Part shown: piece after piece, positions 1-7,533 of the stretch
Layout: every line of letters begins with the position of its first letter
Position numbering within the stretch: the first letter of the stretch is position 1
NCBI GenBank assembly: GCA_958449715.1
Contig: CAUDIU010000002.1
Location: forward strand, 1 to 50,359
Reading direction: 5' to 3'
Origin: an uncultured Clostridium sp.
GTDB taxonomy: Bacteria; Cyanobacteriota; Vampirovibrionia; Gastranaerophilales; Gastranaerophilaceae
Length of the DNA stretch: 50,359 nucleotides
Position numbers and translations under genes: made by a program
Notes under the pieces: model-generated
Told to the model about the DNA's origin: nothing
Database searches by the model: none
What the model saw: the letters and a program-made list of their open reading frames with translations, nothing else

Positions 1-460
1 AGCAGCTATAAAAGCGAAATTTGAAAATGGTCCAAAACTATTATTTCAAGCACTAATTTATCCTGTAGCTGATACGGAAATGAATACAGAATCTTACAAA
101 GAATTCAAAGACGGACCTTGGCTTACTAAAAAATCAATGGAATACTTCTTTGACTGCTACAAACCTAAAAAAGAAATTAAAGAAAATGATATGTTTATAT
201 CTCCATTAAAAGCAGAATTACAAGATTTGGAAGACCTACCTCCGACTCTTATCATTACTGCAGAAAATGATGTTCTGAGAGATGAGGGAGAAGCTCTTGC
301 AAGAAAGCTAATAGATGCGAATGTCGATACAGCCTGCGTAAGAATTAACAACACAATTCATGATTTTATGCTGCTTAACGCTTTAAAAGAAAGCAAAGCA
401 ACAAAAGCAGGATATAAAATTCTTTGCAGATTCTTAGGTCACGCTTTAAATAACAATTAA
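1..460 (+). CDS. Alpha/beta hydrolase fold-3 esterase, C-terminal part (cut by window edge)
   Basis: The reading frame is open from base 2, so the gene enters from the left and 152 residues are visible. The block PPTLIITAENDVLRDEGE followed by a TIHDFM motif is the signature end of the hormone-sensitive-lipase-like (fold-3) esterases. The Asp of the END segment and the His of IHDF would be the acid and base of the catalytic triad. The oxyanion HGG motif and the nucleophile Ser lie upstream, outside the window. The first in-frame ATG (base 80) is internal, because family-like residues (LLFQALIYPV) precede it. The stop shares the palindrome TTAA with the stop of the convergent dehydrogenase gene. 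Substrate unknown; probably a short-chain carboxylester. Confidence 0.85.
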   Translation, partial: AAIKAKFENGPKLLFQALIYPVADTEMNTESYKEFKDGPWLTKKSMEYFFDCYKPKKEIKENDMFISPLKAELQDLEDLPPTLIITAENDVLRDEGEALARKLIDANVDTACVRINNTIHDFMLLNALKESKATKAGYKILCRFLGHALNNN

Positions 461-1485
461 TATTCAATTGCTATTTTTAAACAATTATCAGATTTTTTCT
501 CAAAAAGCTCATAAGCATCTTTTATGTCTTCAAACGCAAATCTATGAGTAATTAAAAAATCTGTGGATATTTTTCCTTCAGAAATATATCTGACCAAGTC
601 CTTGCAATGGACAGCATCGACACCACCTGTTTTAAAAATCAAATTTTTTCCATACATTTCAGGTAAGGGAAGAATTTGATTTTTTTCATACATAGCAACA
701 AGAGCGACAATAGCATTTGGTCTTGCAATTTTATAAGCCATTTCAAAAGTATTTTCACCACCTGCAGCTTCAATTACGGAATCTGCACCGTAATTTGTAA
801 TACTTTTAATAGTTTTTTCAACATCTGAATTATTAGGATTAATTGTGAAATCTGCAAAACCTAATTTTTTAGAAAGTTCAAGTCTTTTTTCATCAATATC
901 AATTCCGATTACTTTACCTGCTCCCATAAATTTTGCACACTGCATTGCACAAAGCCCGACAGGGCCTGCTCCAATCACAGCAACAGTATCACCTTGATTA
1001 ATTTCACAAATCTCAGCACCCCAATAACCGCTTGATAAAATATCTCCTACAAATAATGCGTTTTCATAACTTACATTATCTGGTAATTTTGTAAGTCCGT
1101 TATCCGCAAAAGGAACTCTCACATATTCCGCTTGGCAACCATCAATTTTGCAACCTAATTCCCAACCGCCATTTATACAATTATTCACAAAACCTTTTTT
1201 ACAAAATTCACATTCTCCGCAAAAAGTTTCACAATTAACAGATACTCTATCACCTTTTACAAAATTTTTAACCTCACTCCCAACTTCTATAACTTCTCCT
1301 ACAAATTCATGCCCGAGCACAACTCCATTTTTTGCCAAAGGCACAAAACCATGAATTATATGTAAATCACTCGTACAAATCGAAGATAAAGTAACTTTTA
1401 TAATTGCATCTTTTGCATTATTAATAACAGGCATAGGTCTTTCGACCATTCGAATTTTTCCGTTTTCACAAATCAAAGCTTTCAT
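457..1485 (-). CDS. Zinc-dependent medium-chain alcohol dehydrogenase
   Basis: The 342-residue protein is a complete MDR-family dehydrogenase that oxidises or reduces an alcohol/carbonyl pair with NAD(P). Visible catalytic zinc ligands are Cys37 (ICTSD) and His59-Glu60 (GHE). A structural zinc lobe has Cys89, Cys92, Cys95 and Cys103 in the usual spacing. The Rossmann motif GAGPVG is at about 172-177. It resembles secondary alcohol dehydrogenases and sorbitol/threonine dehydrogenase-like enzymes; the substrate cannot be read from sequence. No ribosome binding site precedes the ATG. Instead an extended -10 (TGcTAAACT) ends exactly 6 bases before it, so a leaderless mRNA is likely. The promoter spacer overlaps the terminator of the upstream gene. 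Confidence 0.9.
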   Translation of the reverse strand: MKALICENGKIRMVERPMPVINNAKDAIIKVTLSSICTSDLHIIHGFVPLAKNGVVLGHEFVGEVIEVGSEVKNFVKGDRVSVNCETFCGECEFCKKGFVNNCINGGWELGCKIDGCQAEYVRVPFADNGLTKLPDNVSYENALFVGDILSSGYWGAEICEINQGDTVAVIGAGPVGLCAMQCAKFMGAGKVIGIDIDEKRLELSKKLGFADFTINPNNSDVEKTIKSITNYGADSVIEAAGGENTFEMAYKIARPNAIVALVAMYEKNQILPLPEMYGKNLIFKTGGVDAVHCKDLVRYISEGKISTDFLITHRFAFEDIKDAYELFEKKSDNCLKIAIEY

Positions 1486-1500
1486 AAAAAAAGTTTAGCA
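1486..1500 (-). promoter_or_regulatory. Extended -10 promoter giving a leaderless start for the zinc alcohol dehydrogenase
   Basis: On the minus strand TG-C-TAAACT (TAAACT at 1497-1492) is followed by 6 T and then the ATG at 1485. No purine-rich ribosome binding site fits between. The -35 region is weak, as expected for an extended -10 promoter. Confidence 0.55.
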
Positions 1501-1501
1501 T

Positions 1502-1530
1502 AAAAAACTCCGAAAAAATCGGAGTTTTTT
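1502..1530 (-). terminator. Intrinsic terminator, symmetric
   Basis: A CTCCGA / TCGGAG stem (1508-1513 with 1519-1524) is flanked by six A and six T. It ends the transcript of the small membrane protein gene at 1558-1905 and could work in both directions. Confidence 0.85.
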
Positions 1531-1557
1531 ATTAAGATTAGAAATAAAAAAATAGTT

Positions 1558-1905
1558 TTAATCAGCTTTATCAATCGTTACCATATTAATAATTAAGCCT
1601 AAAAAAGCCAAAACTACCGACCCTATAAATGCGCTTAAAAATCCCTCGACATCAACCCCAGGGGCAAGATAACCAGCCAACATTAATAACAAAGCATTAA
1701 TTACTAAAGTAAATATTCCTAATGTCAAAATATTTATTGGTAACGTAATAAATACAATTAAAGGTCTTATAAAAATATTTATAAGAGCAATAATCACAGT
1801 CACAAGCATTGCACTTTGAAAATTTTCAACTTCGATACCTGGAACTAACCAAGCGACAAAAACAATAGCTAAAGCAAATAATATCCAACGAACAAGTAAG
1901 ACCAT
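1558..1905 (-). CDS. Small integral membrane protein, phage-holin-4 superfamily (YvlD-like)
   Basis: The 115-residue protein is almost wholly hydrophobic with about four membrane segments: 4-22, 31-50, 56-78 and 88-110. The pattern WLVPGIEVENF, a later IRPL, and a second LAPGVDVEGF before the last helix is typical of the DUF360/YvlD family of small membrane proteins. The family is annotated as phage holin family IV by fold only, and no phage gene is nearby. Function is unknown; Bacillus relatives belong to envelope-stress operons. An AAAGGA site lies 7 bases before the ATG. It is a single-gene transcript ending in the terminator at 1502-1530. Confidence 0.8.
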   Translation of the reverse strand: MVLLVRWILFALAIVFVAWLVPGIEVENFQSAMLVTVIIALINIFIRPLIVFITLPINILTLGIFTLVINALLLMLAGYLAPGVDVEGFLSAFIGSVVLAFLGLIINMVTIDKAD

Positions 1906-1982
1906 AAATTTATCCTTTCTTTATATATAATTTTAGATTCTCTATTTTTAATTTTCATTGGACTAAAGTATTATTATACAAC

Positions 1983-2011
1983 TTGCTAATACTAGACTTT
2001 GTATGTATAAT
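1983..2011 (+). promoter_or_regulatory. Promoter of the membrane-anchored unknown gene at 2052
   Basis: TTGCTA (1983-1988), a 17-base spacer and TATAAT (2006-2011). It would give a leader of about 34 bases with an AAGAGG ribosome binding site before the ATG at 2052, so this is a leadered gene. Confidence 0.6.
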
Positions 2012-2051
2012 TATTTTGAAAAATTTACTATTATTAAGAAAAGAGGTTTTT

Positions 2052-2444
2052 ATGAGAGAAAATATTTTAATTGGACTTGCCGTCCTAATTCTAGCTACAA
2101 TGTGGATACAAATTGCAAACACAAATACAAAAAGCAGATATGACGTTGTTACAGGAAGCAATATGATAACAATCTTAGTTGATAAAAAAACAGGTGAAAC
2201 TTGGAGAAATTGTGTTTGTGGAGAAAAATCAAACGTACCTGGTTGCTGGGAAAAAATGGTTACAATAAACCCTGAAACTTTCAACAAACCTCAAGGTGAA
2301 GTAAAAGCATTGAAAAAAATGGCTAAACTTATAAAAAAACAAGAAAAATTACAAAAAGAATTAGACAAAACTAAACAACAAGCTCCTGCTGAAAAACAAG
2401 AAGCTCAACAAAACCAAAATGAACCAATTAGAATTGGCGGTTAA
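2052..2444 (+). CDS. Membrane-anchored protein of unknown function with a charged, Gln-rich tail
   Basis: An open frame begins further upstream (1983), but I choose the ATG at 2052. It has AAGAGG 5 bases upstream, and the protein then opens with a normal signal-anchor (MRENILIGLAVLILATMW). The remaining residues of this 130-residue protein would face the periplasm. There is a central segment with the Cys pair WRNCVCGEK and a third Cys (GCWE), with Trp-rich surroundings. A Lys/Gln-rich, probably coiled-coil tail runs from about residue 80 (KKMAKLIKKQEKLQKELDK). I do not recognise the family. A strong terminator follows at 2468-2500. Confidence 0.7.
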   Translation: MRENILIGLAVLILATMWIQIANTNTKSRYDVVTGSNMITILVDKKTGETWRNCVCGEKSNVPGCWEKMVTINPETFNKPQGEVKALKKMAKLIKKQEKLQKELDKTKQQAPAEKQEAQQNQNEPIRIGG

Positions 2445-2467
2445 TAATTTTAGATAGCTCATAAAAA

Positions 2468-2500
2468 AAGAAGCTTTAAAAATAAAGCTTCTTTTTTTTC
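2468..2500. terminator. Bidirectional intrinsic terminator
   Basis: An 11-base-pair perfect stem AAGAAGCTTTA / TAAAGCTTCTT with a 4-base loop, then a run of T. It separates two convergent genes, the unknown gene ending at 2444 and the parvulin ending at 2500. Confidence 0.9.
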
Positions 2501-2847
2501 TATTTTTTATCCAAAACTTTAATCAAATGCCAACCAAATTGGGTATACACAGGATTTGACACTTCCCCAACAGGAGTATTAAAAGCTACCTTTTCAAACT
2601 CCGGCACCATTTGACCTCTGCCAAAATACCCTAAATCTCCACCATTTCGCCCAGATGGACAAAGCGAATAAGCTCTTGCATAATATTCAAAACTACCGCC
2701 ATTATCAATATCTTTTTTAATCTGCTGAGCTTCAGCAGCAGTTTTCACAAGAATATGTTCAGCATGAACAGTTGTATATTCTTCTGCTGATACAATACCA
2801 GTTAATAAAAAGACCATAATTAATAATTTACAAATGTTTTTAATCAT
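2500..2847 (-). CDS. Secreted parvulin-type peptidyl-prolyl isomerase
   Basis: The 115-residue protein has a cleavable signal peptide (hydrophobic LLIMVFLLTGIVSA, cut after about residue 21). One complete PPIC/rotamase domain follows. Diagnostic motifs are AEHILVKT near the start, then SLCPSGRNGGDLGYFGRGQMV, PEFEKVAF, and the closing FGWHLIKV. Parvulins catalyse cis-trans isomerisation of prolyl bonds during folding. Here the export signal places it in the periplasm, like PrsA/PpiC but with no additional chaperone domain. It is monocistronic and shares a terminator with the convergent gene on its downstream side. Confidence 0.93.
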   Translation of the reverse strand: MIKNICKLLIMVFLLTGIVSAEEYTTVHAEHILVKTAAEAQQIKKDIDNGGSFEYYARAYSLCPSGRNGGDLGYFGRGQMVPEFEKVAFNTPVGEVSNPVYTQFGWHLIKVLDKK

Positions 2848-2882
2848 AATTTTATCCTATCTTCAATTTTAAATAACATCAA

Positions 2883-3548
2883 TTATCCTGCAGACCTAAC
2901 TCTATTACGTCCACTATTTTTTGCATCGTACAATGCTCTATCTGCATCATCAAACATTTCCCAAGGATTATCAAAATCTATACTTGAACTGACTCCAATA
3001 CTTACAGTTACATTTAATTGTTCTCCATGGTACAGAAATTTTGAACTTTCTATATTTTTTCTCAATCTTTCAAGAGGAATAATAGCATTTTCTCCTGCAG
3101 TTTCTGTCAAAATTACAGCAAATTCTTCCCCACCATATCTAAATACAAAATCAGTTTGCCTAAAATTATTCAAAATTTTATATGCAACCTCTTTTAATAT
3201 ATAATCCCCGCAAGAATGACCATATTTATCATTAATTTTTTTGAAAAAATCAATATCTATAATTGCAATACTTAAATCACTCTTATAACGTTTTGCACGC
3301 ATATATTCTCTTTCAAGATTAGCTTCAAAATGTCTTCGATTAAATAATCTTGTCAAAGGATCAGTAAAAGACATCTGCTTTGTTTGCGTGTACATAAAAT
3401 TAATTTTTTTGATAACTTCCATCTTATTATCATCTGGAATATCAAATCCTTCAATTATATTTTGAATATTTTTTTGAATTTCATCTAAAACATCAGATGG
3501 GATATCAAAATCTGAGTTTTTTATATTATCTAAATTTTCCATAACCAT
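2883..3548 (-). CDS. Diguanylate cyclase (GGDEF domain) with an I-site
   Basis: The 221-residue protein has a short N-terminal helical region (about 1-55) and one GGDEF domain. DPLTRLFNRRHFE marks the domain start. The active-site loop reads GGEEF, a catalytically competent variant. RQTD sits exactly five residues before it, matching the RxxD inhibitory site that binds c-di-GMP. The closing motif is ADRALYDAKNSGRNRV. It has no membrane segment and no recognisable sensor, so it is cytoplasmic and probably regulated through the helical N-terminus. Start is either this ATG or the one two codons later. The later one lies about 10 bases after an extended -10 (TGaTATTAT), suggesting a very short or absent leader. 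Confidence 0.93.
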   Translation of the reverse strand: MVMENLDNIKNSDFDIPSDVLDEIQKNIQNIIEGFDIPDDNKMEVIKKINFMYTQTKQMSFTDPLTRLFNRRHFEANLEREYMRAKRYKSDLSIAIIDIDFFKKINDKYGHSCGDYILKEVAYKILNNFRQTDFVFRYGGEEFAVILTETAGENAIIPLERLRKNIESSKFLYHGEQLNVTVSIGVSSSIDFDNPWEMFDDADRALYDAKNSGRNRVRSAG

Positions 3549-3587
3549 ATTTATAATATCAAAAATATTGTACGCAATCCATTTTTT

Positions 3588-3607
3588 TGCTAAAATTAAT
3601 GTAAATT
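3588..3607 (+). promoter_or_regulatory. Extended -10 promoter close to the HD-domain gene start
   Basis: TG-C-TAAAAT (3588-3596) lies 11 bases before the ATG at 3608. The predicted start site leaves about 5 untranslated bases. A nearer ATG at 3599 is followed at once by TAA and cannot be the gene start. Confidence 0.45.
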
Positions 3608-4195
3608 ATGAAATTATCTGCACAAGAACTGCTTAATAAATATTCAAAAAGCTCATCACACCCAATTGAAGTGCGAAGAATTTCCATGATGATTTTTGAT
3701 GAAGCGAATGAAAAAATTCGAGAAATGTCTAACAAAGAACGCAAATTTCTGGAAGCAGCTGCACTATTACATGATATCGGCTATTATATAGATTCCAAAG
3801 GTCATAACAAACACAGCATGAAAATGGTAATCGAAAACGGAATAGCAGGATTTAATGAAAATGAAGAAAAAATTATAGGCTGTATTTGCAGATATCATAG
3901 AGGCGGTCTGCCTGATAAAAATGACCACGAAATTTATAACACTCTCGAAAAAAAAGAAAGAAAAATAGTTAAACGCCTTGCAGGTATCCTAAAAATTTCA
4001 GACGGATTAGATAGAGGTCATCTTAATCTAATAAAAAAAATTCATCTAAACTATGATGAAGAAAATAATATCGTTGAATTTATACTTACTCCAAATACCC
4101 CGGAATTTAGACCTGATATTACTTCTGCAATAAGAAAAAGAGATTTATTTGAAATAGGCTTTAAGTGTCAAAGTGTTTTAAAATTCAGCGAATAA
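3608..4195 (+). CDS. HD-domain phosphohydrolase related to the Ppx/GppA C-terminal domain
   Basis: The 195-residue protein carries the HD signature ALLHDIGYYID at about 54-64, with an upstream conserved His and later CRYHRGG and KISDGLDRGH motifs. This set is typical of the HD domain fused behind the Ppx/GppA catalytic domain in exopolyphosphatases. Here it stands alone, without the ASKHA-fold phosphatase part. The metal-dependent phosphohydrolase activity is inferred; the substrate is unknown, with nucleotide or polyphosphate-related compounds plausible. It is transcribed away from the diguanylate cyclase gene with 59 bases between them, so the promoters are back to back. A hairpin follows at 4212-4238. 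Confidence 0.8.
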   Translation: MKLSAQELLNKYSKSSSHPIEVRRISMMIFDEANEKIREMSNKERKFLEAAALLHDIGYYIDSKGHNKHSMKMVIENGIAGFNENEEKIIGCICRYHRGGLPDKNDHEIYNTLEKKERKIVKRLAGILKISDGLDRGHLNLIKKIHLNYDEENNIVEFILTPNTPEFRPDITSAIRKRDLFEIGFKCQSVLKFSE

Positions 4196-4211
4196 CATAT
4201 TGTAAAGTTTT

Positions 4212-4240
4212 TGTTACAAAACACTATTTTTTGTAACATT
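4212..4240 (+). terminator. Probable terminator hairpin after the HD gene
   Basis: A 10-base-pair perfect stem TGTTACAAAA / TTTTGTAACA with a 7-base loop, followed by a short T-rich tail. The tail is weaker than at other terminators in the window. Confidence 0.5.
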
Positions 4241-4323
4241 TCTTCATGAAAAATACTTTATATATATAAGGAAACAAAAGGGGTTTACGAATATATAAAA
4301 AATCGTAAAGTTATGGTGAAAAA

Positions 4324-4611
4324 ATGTCATTCGATGTAAATGTTTTGAGCACAAAACCGGTTATCAAAGCAGCAGCATCTATGCAAAATGACGGCGGCGC
4401 AGGTAACCTCGGGTATATGGCTCAAGGGGAAAAAGAAGAAAAACAAGAAAGAAAATATTTAGATGAAAGTATCTTTATGAAAAAAGATGAAGGTGATATC
4501 TTCACTTTTGACAAAGAACCTGAAATGCCTGAAGACAACTTCTCTATCACTAAATTGATTGCAGAAATAATAATTAAAATTAAAAGCTTCTTTATTAAAA
4601 GTAATAAATAA
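4324..4611 (+). CDS. Small protein of unknown function
   Basis: This 95-residue protein is highly charged in the middle (EKEEKQERKY) and acidic toward the end. It closes with an amphipathic or hydrophobic helix (ITKLIAEIIIKIKSFFIK) that could contact the membrane. There is no signal peptide. No family is recognised. A GGTG is the only purine run near the ATG, so the start is moderately certain. It lies alone between an upstream hairpin and the promoter of the homoserine dehydrogenase gene. The low-complexity composition suggests a lineage-specific structural or regulatory protein, but no function can be assigned. Confidence 0.6.
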   Translation: MSFDVNVLSTKPVIKAAASMQNDGGAGNLGYMAQGEKEEKQERKYLDESIFMKKDEGDIFTFDKEPEMPEDNFSITKLIAEIIIKIKSFFIKSNK

Positions 4612-4636
4612 AATTTTCAATTAATTTTCTTATTTA

Positions 4637-4651
4637 TGATACAATCTTCAT
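4637..4651 (+). promoter_or_regulatory. Extended -10 promoter giving a leaderless start for homoserine dehydrogenase
   Basis: TG-A-TACAAT (TACAAT at 4640-4645) is followed by six bases and the ATG at 4652. No ribosome binding site lies in between. The transcript should begin at or next to the A of the start codon. Confidence 0.6.
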
Positions 4652-5920
4652 ATGGAAAAGAAAATTAAAATTGGACTTATAGGATTAGGAACAGTTGGTT
4701 CCGGTGTTTTTAAGACTTTACAGTCTTTTGATAATGTAGAAGTAAAAAGTATTGCAGTTCGCAATATCAACAAGAAAAGAAATATCAAAGGGTTAGATGA
4801 ATCAATTGTCACAGATGACGCTTATAAAATCGTCAATGACCCTGAAATTGATATTGTTGCAGAACTTGTAGGCGGATTAGAACCTGCTTTTGACTTAATA
4901 GCAACTGCAATTAAAAATGGGAAACATATTGTAACCGCCAATAAAGAACTTCTTGCTAAAAGAGGAGAAGAATTATTTAAAATTGCAGAAGAATATAACA
5001 GAGTAATTTTATACGAAGCTGCAATTGCCGGCGGTATACCAATTATAATGCCTATTAAAACAATTCTTGCAGGCAATAAAATTAACCACATTGAAGCAAT
5101 CGTAAATGGCACAACAAATTACATTTTAACTAAAATGGACGTGCAAGGAGCTCAATATTCTGATGTTTTAAAAGAAGCTCAAGAATTAGGATATGCTGAA
5201 GCTGACCCAACAGGCGATGTTGAAGGTTTTGATGCAGCGTACAAAATTGCAACCCTTGCCTCAATTACATTCAATAAAAGAATAAAAATTGAAAATGTAT
5301 ACAGAGAAGGAATTACAAAAATTCGTGCAGAAGATATGAAAGCTGCAAACGACTTAGGCTATAAAATTAAACTAATCGCATCAGCACATATGGACGATAA
5401 CGAAAATGTTGACGTAAGAGTACACCCAATGCTTGTTTCAAAAAAATCAACTCTTGCACACATTGATTATGTAACAAATGCTGTATCATTAAGCGGTCAC
5501 CCTATAGGCAGCGTAACACTTTCTGGCCCTGGGGCTGGTGAATTTCCAACAGCAAGTTCTGTTGTAGGTGATATTCTTGCTATCGCTGCTGAAATCGGAA
5601 AATCTGATTATATTCTGCCTATGATGAGATGCAAACATAATGATGACGCTCATATGATTAATATTTCCGATACAACAAACAAATATTACATATCTATTAA
5701 CGCTAAAAACAATAAAGGTGTAATAGGTAAAATCGGAACAATTTGTGCAAATAATGACATAAGTTTAGCAAGCATTGTGCAACGCTGTGTATCTGATGAT
5801 AATACTGCAGATATTACGGTTATTACAGAACTTGTAAAAGAAAAAAATATGCAAAATGCAATCAAACAAATTGAACAAGATGGAAATATCGTAAAAAGCT
5901 TAATAAGAGTCCAAGTATAA
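4652..5920 (+). CDS. hom: Homoserine dehydrogenase with C-terminal ACT domain
   Basis: The enzyme reduces aspartate semialdehyde to homoserine with NAD(P)H, the branch step to threonine and methionine. The 422-residue protein has the nucleotide-binding motif GLIGLGTVGSGV (8-19). Next comes the catalytic-domain block VTANKELLAKRGEE with YEAAIAGGIPII, then the homoserine signature ADPTGDVEGFDAAYK. A regulatory ACT domain from about residue 345 starts at YISINAKNNKGVIGKIG, which predicts feedback control, classically by threonine. It is the monofunctional Gram-positive/cyanobacterial type, with no aspartokinase fusion. It is first in a threonine block with an unknown membrane protein and threonine synthase. 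Confidence 0.96.
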   Translation: MEKKIKIGLIGLGTVGSGVFKTLQSFDNVEVKSIAVRNINKKRNIKGLDESIVTDDAYKIVNDPEIDIVAELVGGLEPAFDLIATAIKNGKHIVTANKELLAKRGEELFKIAEEYNRVILYEAAIAGGIPIIMPIKTILAGNKINHIEAIVNGTTNYILTKMDVQGAQYSDVLKEAQELGYAEADPTGDVEGFDAAYKIATLASITFNKRIKIENVYREGITKIRAEDMKAANDLGYKIKLIASAHMDDNENVDVRVHPMLVSKKSTLAHIDYVTNAVSLSGHPIGSVTLSGPGAGEFPTASSVVGDILAIAAEIGKSDYILPMMRCKHNDDAHMINISDTTNKYYISINAKNNKGVIGKIGTICANNDISLASIVQRCVSDDNTADITVITELVKEKNMQNAIKQIEQDGNIVKSLIRVQV

Positions 5921-5942
5921 TAAAATAACAAGGAGAAGGTAT

Positions 5943-6392
5943 ATGCCAGAAAATAAGCAAAAGCTAACTTTTACTAATAAGTTAATTCTTATAACCCTTC
6001 CAATTATTGTAATTTTATTTTGTTGTTATAACATTTCTACATCAAATTTGATATGTTCATCATATTCTGGATGTAAAATTGTTGAACAAAACTTGTTCAG
6101 ATACACAATGAAAGAAAAAAGAGTAAATTTAGATTCAATAAGCAAATTTTATGTTTCAAGTTCTATCGATATTATGAAACTCTGGAATTATTTCAATGCA
6201 AGTTCTTCAGCTCAAGCTAGAATCAAAAGAAAAGAAATACTAAAATATCATATTTATGCATTAACGAAAAACGGAGAAAAACAAAAATTTTTCTCTGCCA
6301 GCTCACACAATAGATATAAAGCTGAAAATATAGCTAAAGAGTTAAATGACTTTTTAAATAGTTCTGATAAAAACATTAATATAAAATATTAA
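5943..6392 (+). CDS. Single-pass membrane protein of unknown function inside the threonine block
   Basis: The 149-residue protein has one strong membrane segment at about 13-33 (NKLILITLPIIVILFCCY). The following 115 residues are polar. They include a Cys pair (LICSSYSGC), then an Arg/Lys-rich middle and a C-terminal region (KAENIAKELNDFLNS) like the end of a small alpha/beta domain. A strong AAGGAGAAGG site precedes the ATG. The gene lies 22 bases after hom and 28 before thrC, so co-transcription is very likely. I do not recognise it. The pattern of N-terminal anchor, short strands and closing helix is seen in YcxB/PH-like small membrane proteins, but that is only a resemblance. Confidence 0.7.
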   Translation: MPENKQKLTFTNKLILITLPIIVILFCCYNISTSNLICSSYSGCKIVEQNLFRYTMKEKRVNLDSISKFYVSSSIDIMKLWNYFNASSSAQARIKRKEILKYHIYALTKNGEKQKFFSASSHNRYKAENIAKELNDFLNSSDKNINIKY

Positions 6393-6420
6393 AATTTCTA
6401 TAAAGGAAAAGAGGGAAAGT

Positions 6421-7473
6421 ATGTACTATCAAGGATTAATCAATACATTCAGAGAATACCTTCCGGTAACAGATAAAACTCCTGTTGTCACATTAAACGA
6501 AGGAAACACTCCATTAATTAAAGCTGAAAATTTAGCTAAAAAAATAGGTTTGGAGGCTGAAATTTATTTAAAATTTGAAGGCTGCAACCCAACAGGAAGT
6601 TTCAAAGACCGCGGAATGACAATGGCTGTATCAAAAGCAAAAGAAGCAGGTGCAGGTGCAATTATCTGTGCATCAACAGGAAACACATCAGCATCAGCAG
6701 CAGCTTACGGTGCAAAAGCAGGTATGAGAACTTTCGTATTAATCCCTGACGGTTACATTGCACTTGGCAAATTATCTCAAGCAATGATGTATGGAGCTGA
6801 AATTATTGCAATTCAAGGAAACTTTGATGAAGCTCTTGAAATGGTAAGAAAAATTTCTGACAACTACCCAATTACACTTGTAAACTCTGTAAACCCTTAC
6901 AGAATAGAAGGTCAAAAAACAGGTGCATTTGAAATTTGTAACGCATTAGGACAAGCTCCTGATTACCATTTTATCCCAGTTGGAAATGCCGGTAATATCA
7001 CAGCATACTGGAAAGGTTACAAAGAATGGCACAAAGCCGGAAAAGTTTCTAACTTACCAAAAATGATGGGATTTGAAGCAGAAGGTGCTGCTGCGATTGT
7101 AAAAGGAGAAAGAATATTCAAACCTGAAACCCTTGCAACTGCAATCCGTATTGGAAACCCTGCAAGTTGGAAATTTGCAGAAGCTGCGAGAGATGAAAGC
7201 AACGGTATGATAAATTGCGTAACAGATGAAGAAATCGTAAAAGCATATAAACTTATCGCATCTTGTGAGGGTGTACTTGCAGAACCTGCTAGTGCTGCAT
7301 CTGTTGCAGGTTTAATTAAAGTAAAAGACCAAGTAAAAGAAGGATCAAAAATTGTTTGTATCTTAACAGGTAACGGTCTAAAAGATCCTGATAATGCAAT
7401 TAAATATTCAAATTCAGATGTTAAGAAAACATCATCAGACATGAATGAAATCTTAAGAGCTATGAATATTTAA
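6421..7473 (+). CDS. thrC: Threonine synthase
   Basis: This PLP enzyme converts O-phosphohomoserine to threonine. In its 350 residues, PTGSFKDRGM contains the PLP-binding Lys62. STGNTSASAAAYGAKAG is the substrate-loop region, and PVGNAGNI binds the cofactor phosphate. The length fits the short class of threonine synthases lacking the SAM-binding N-terminal extension. An AAAGG/GAGGGA site precedes the ATG. It is the last gene of the hom transcript and is followed by a terminator. The homoserine kinase gene (thrB) that would supply its substrate is not in the window. Confidence 0.96.
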   Translation: MYYQGLINTFREYLPVTDKTPVVTLNEGNTPLIKAENLAKKIGLEAEIYLKFEGCNPTGSFKDRGMTMAVSKAKEAGAGAIICASTGNTSASAAAYGAKAGMRTFVLIPDGYIALGKLSQAMMYGAEIIAIQGNFDEALEMVRKISDNYPITLVNSVNPYRIEGQKTGAFEICNALGQAPDYHFIPVGNAGNITAYWKGYKEWHKAGKVSNLPKMMGFEAEGAAAIVKGERIFKPETLATAIRIGNPASWKFAEAARDESNGMINCVTDEEIVKAYKLIASCEGVLAEPASAASVAGLIKVKDQVKEGSKIVCILTGNGLKDPDNAIKYSNSDVKKTSSDMNEILRAMNI

Positions 7474-7500
7474 CAATTTTAATTGAATAATATAACAATA

Positions 7501-7533
7501 AAAAAGAGTATTTTAAATAATACTCTTTTTTTT
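7501..7533. terminator. Bidirectional intrinsic terminator
   Basis: A 12-base-pair stem (7501-7512 with 7519-7530; AAAAAGAGTATT paired to its complement) ends in a T run. It closes the threonine transcript and the convergent gene ending at 7532. Confidence 0.9.

Noticed and set aside
1558..1905. Prophage holin
   Set aside because: The fold family is called phage holin IV, but there are no lysis, capsid or integrase genes nearby, and YvlD-like proteins are ordinary chromosomal membrane proteins.
1955..2287. Antisense frame over the small membrane protein gene at 2052
   Set aside because: The plus strand has a promoter, ribosome binding site and signal anchor in order. The minus frame has none of these.
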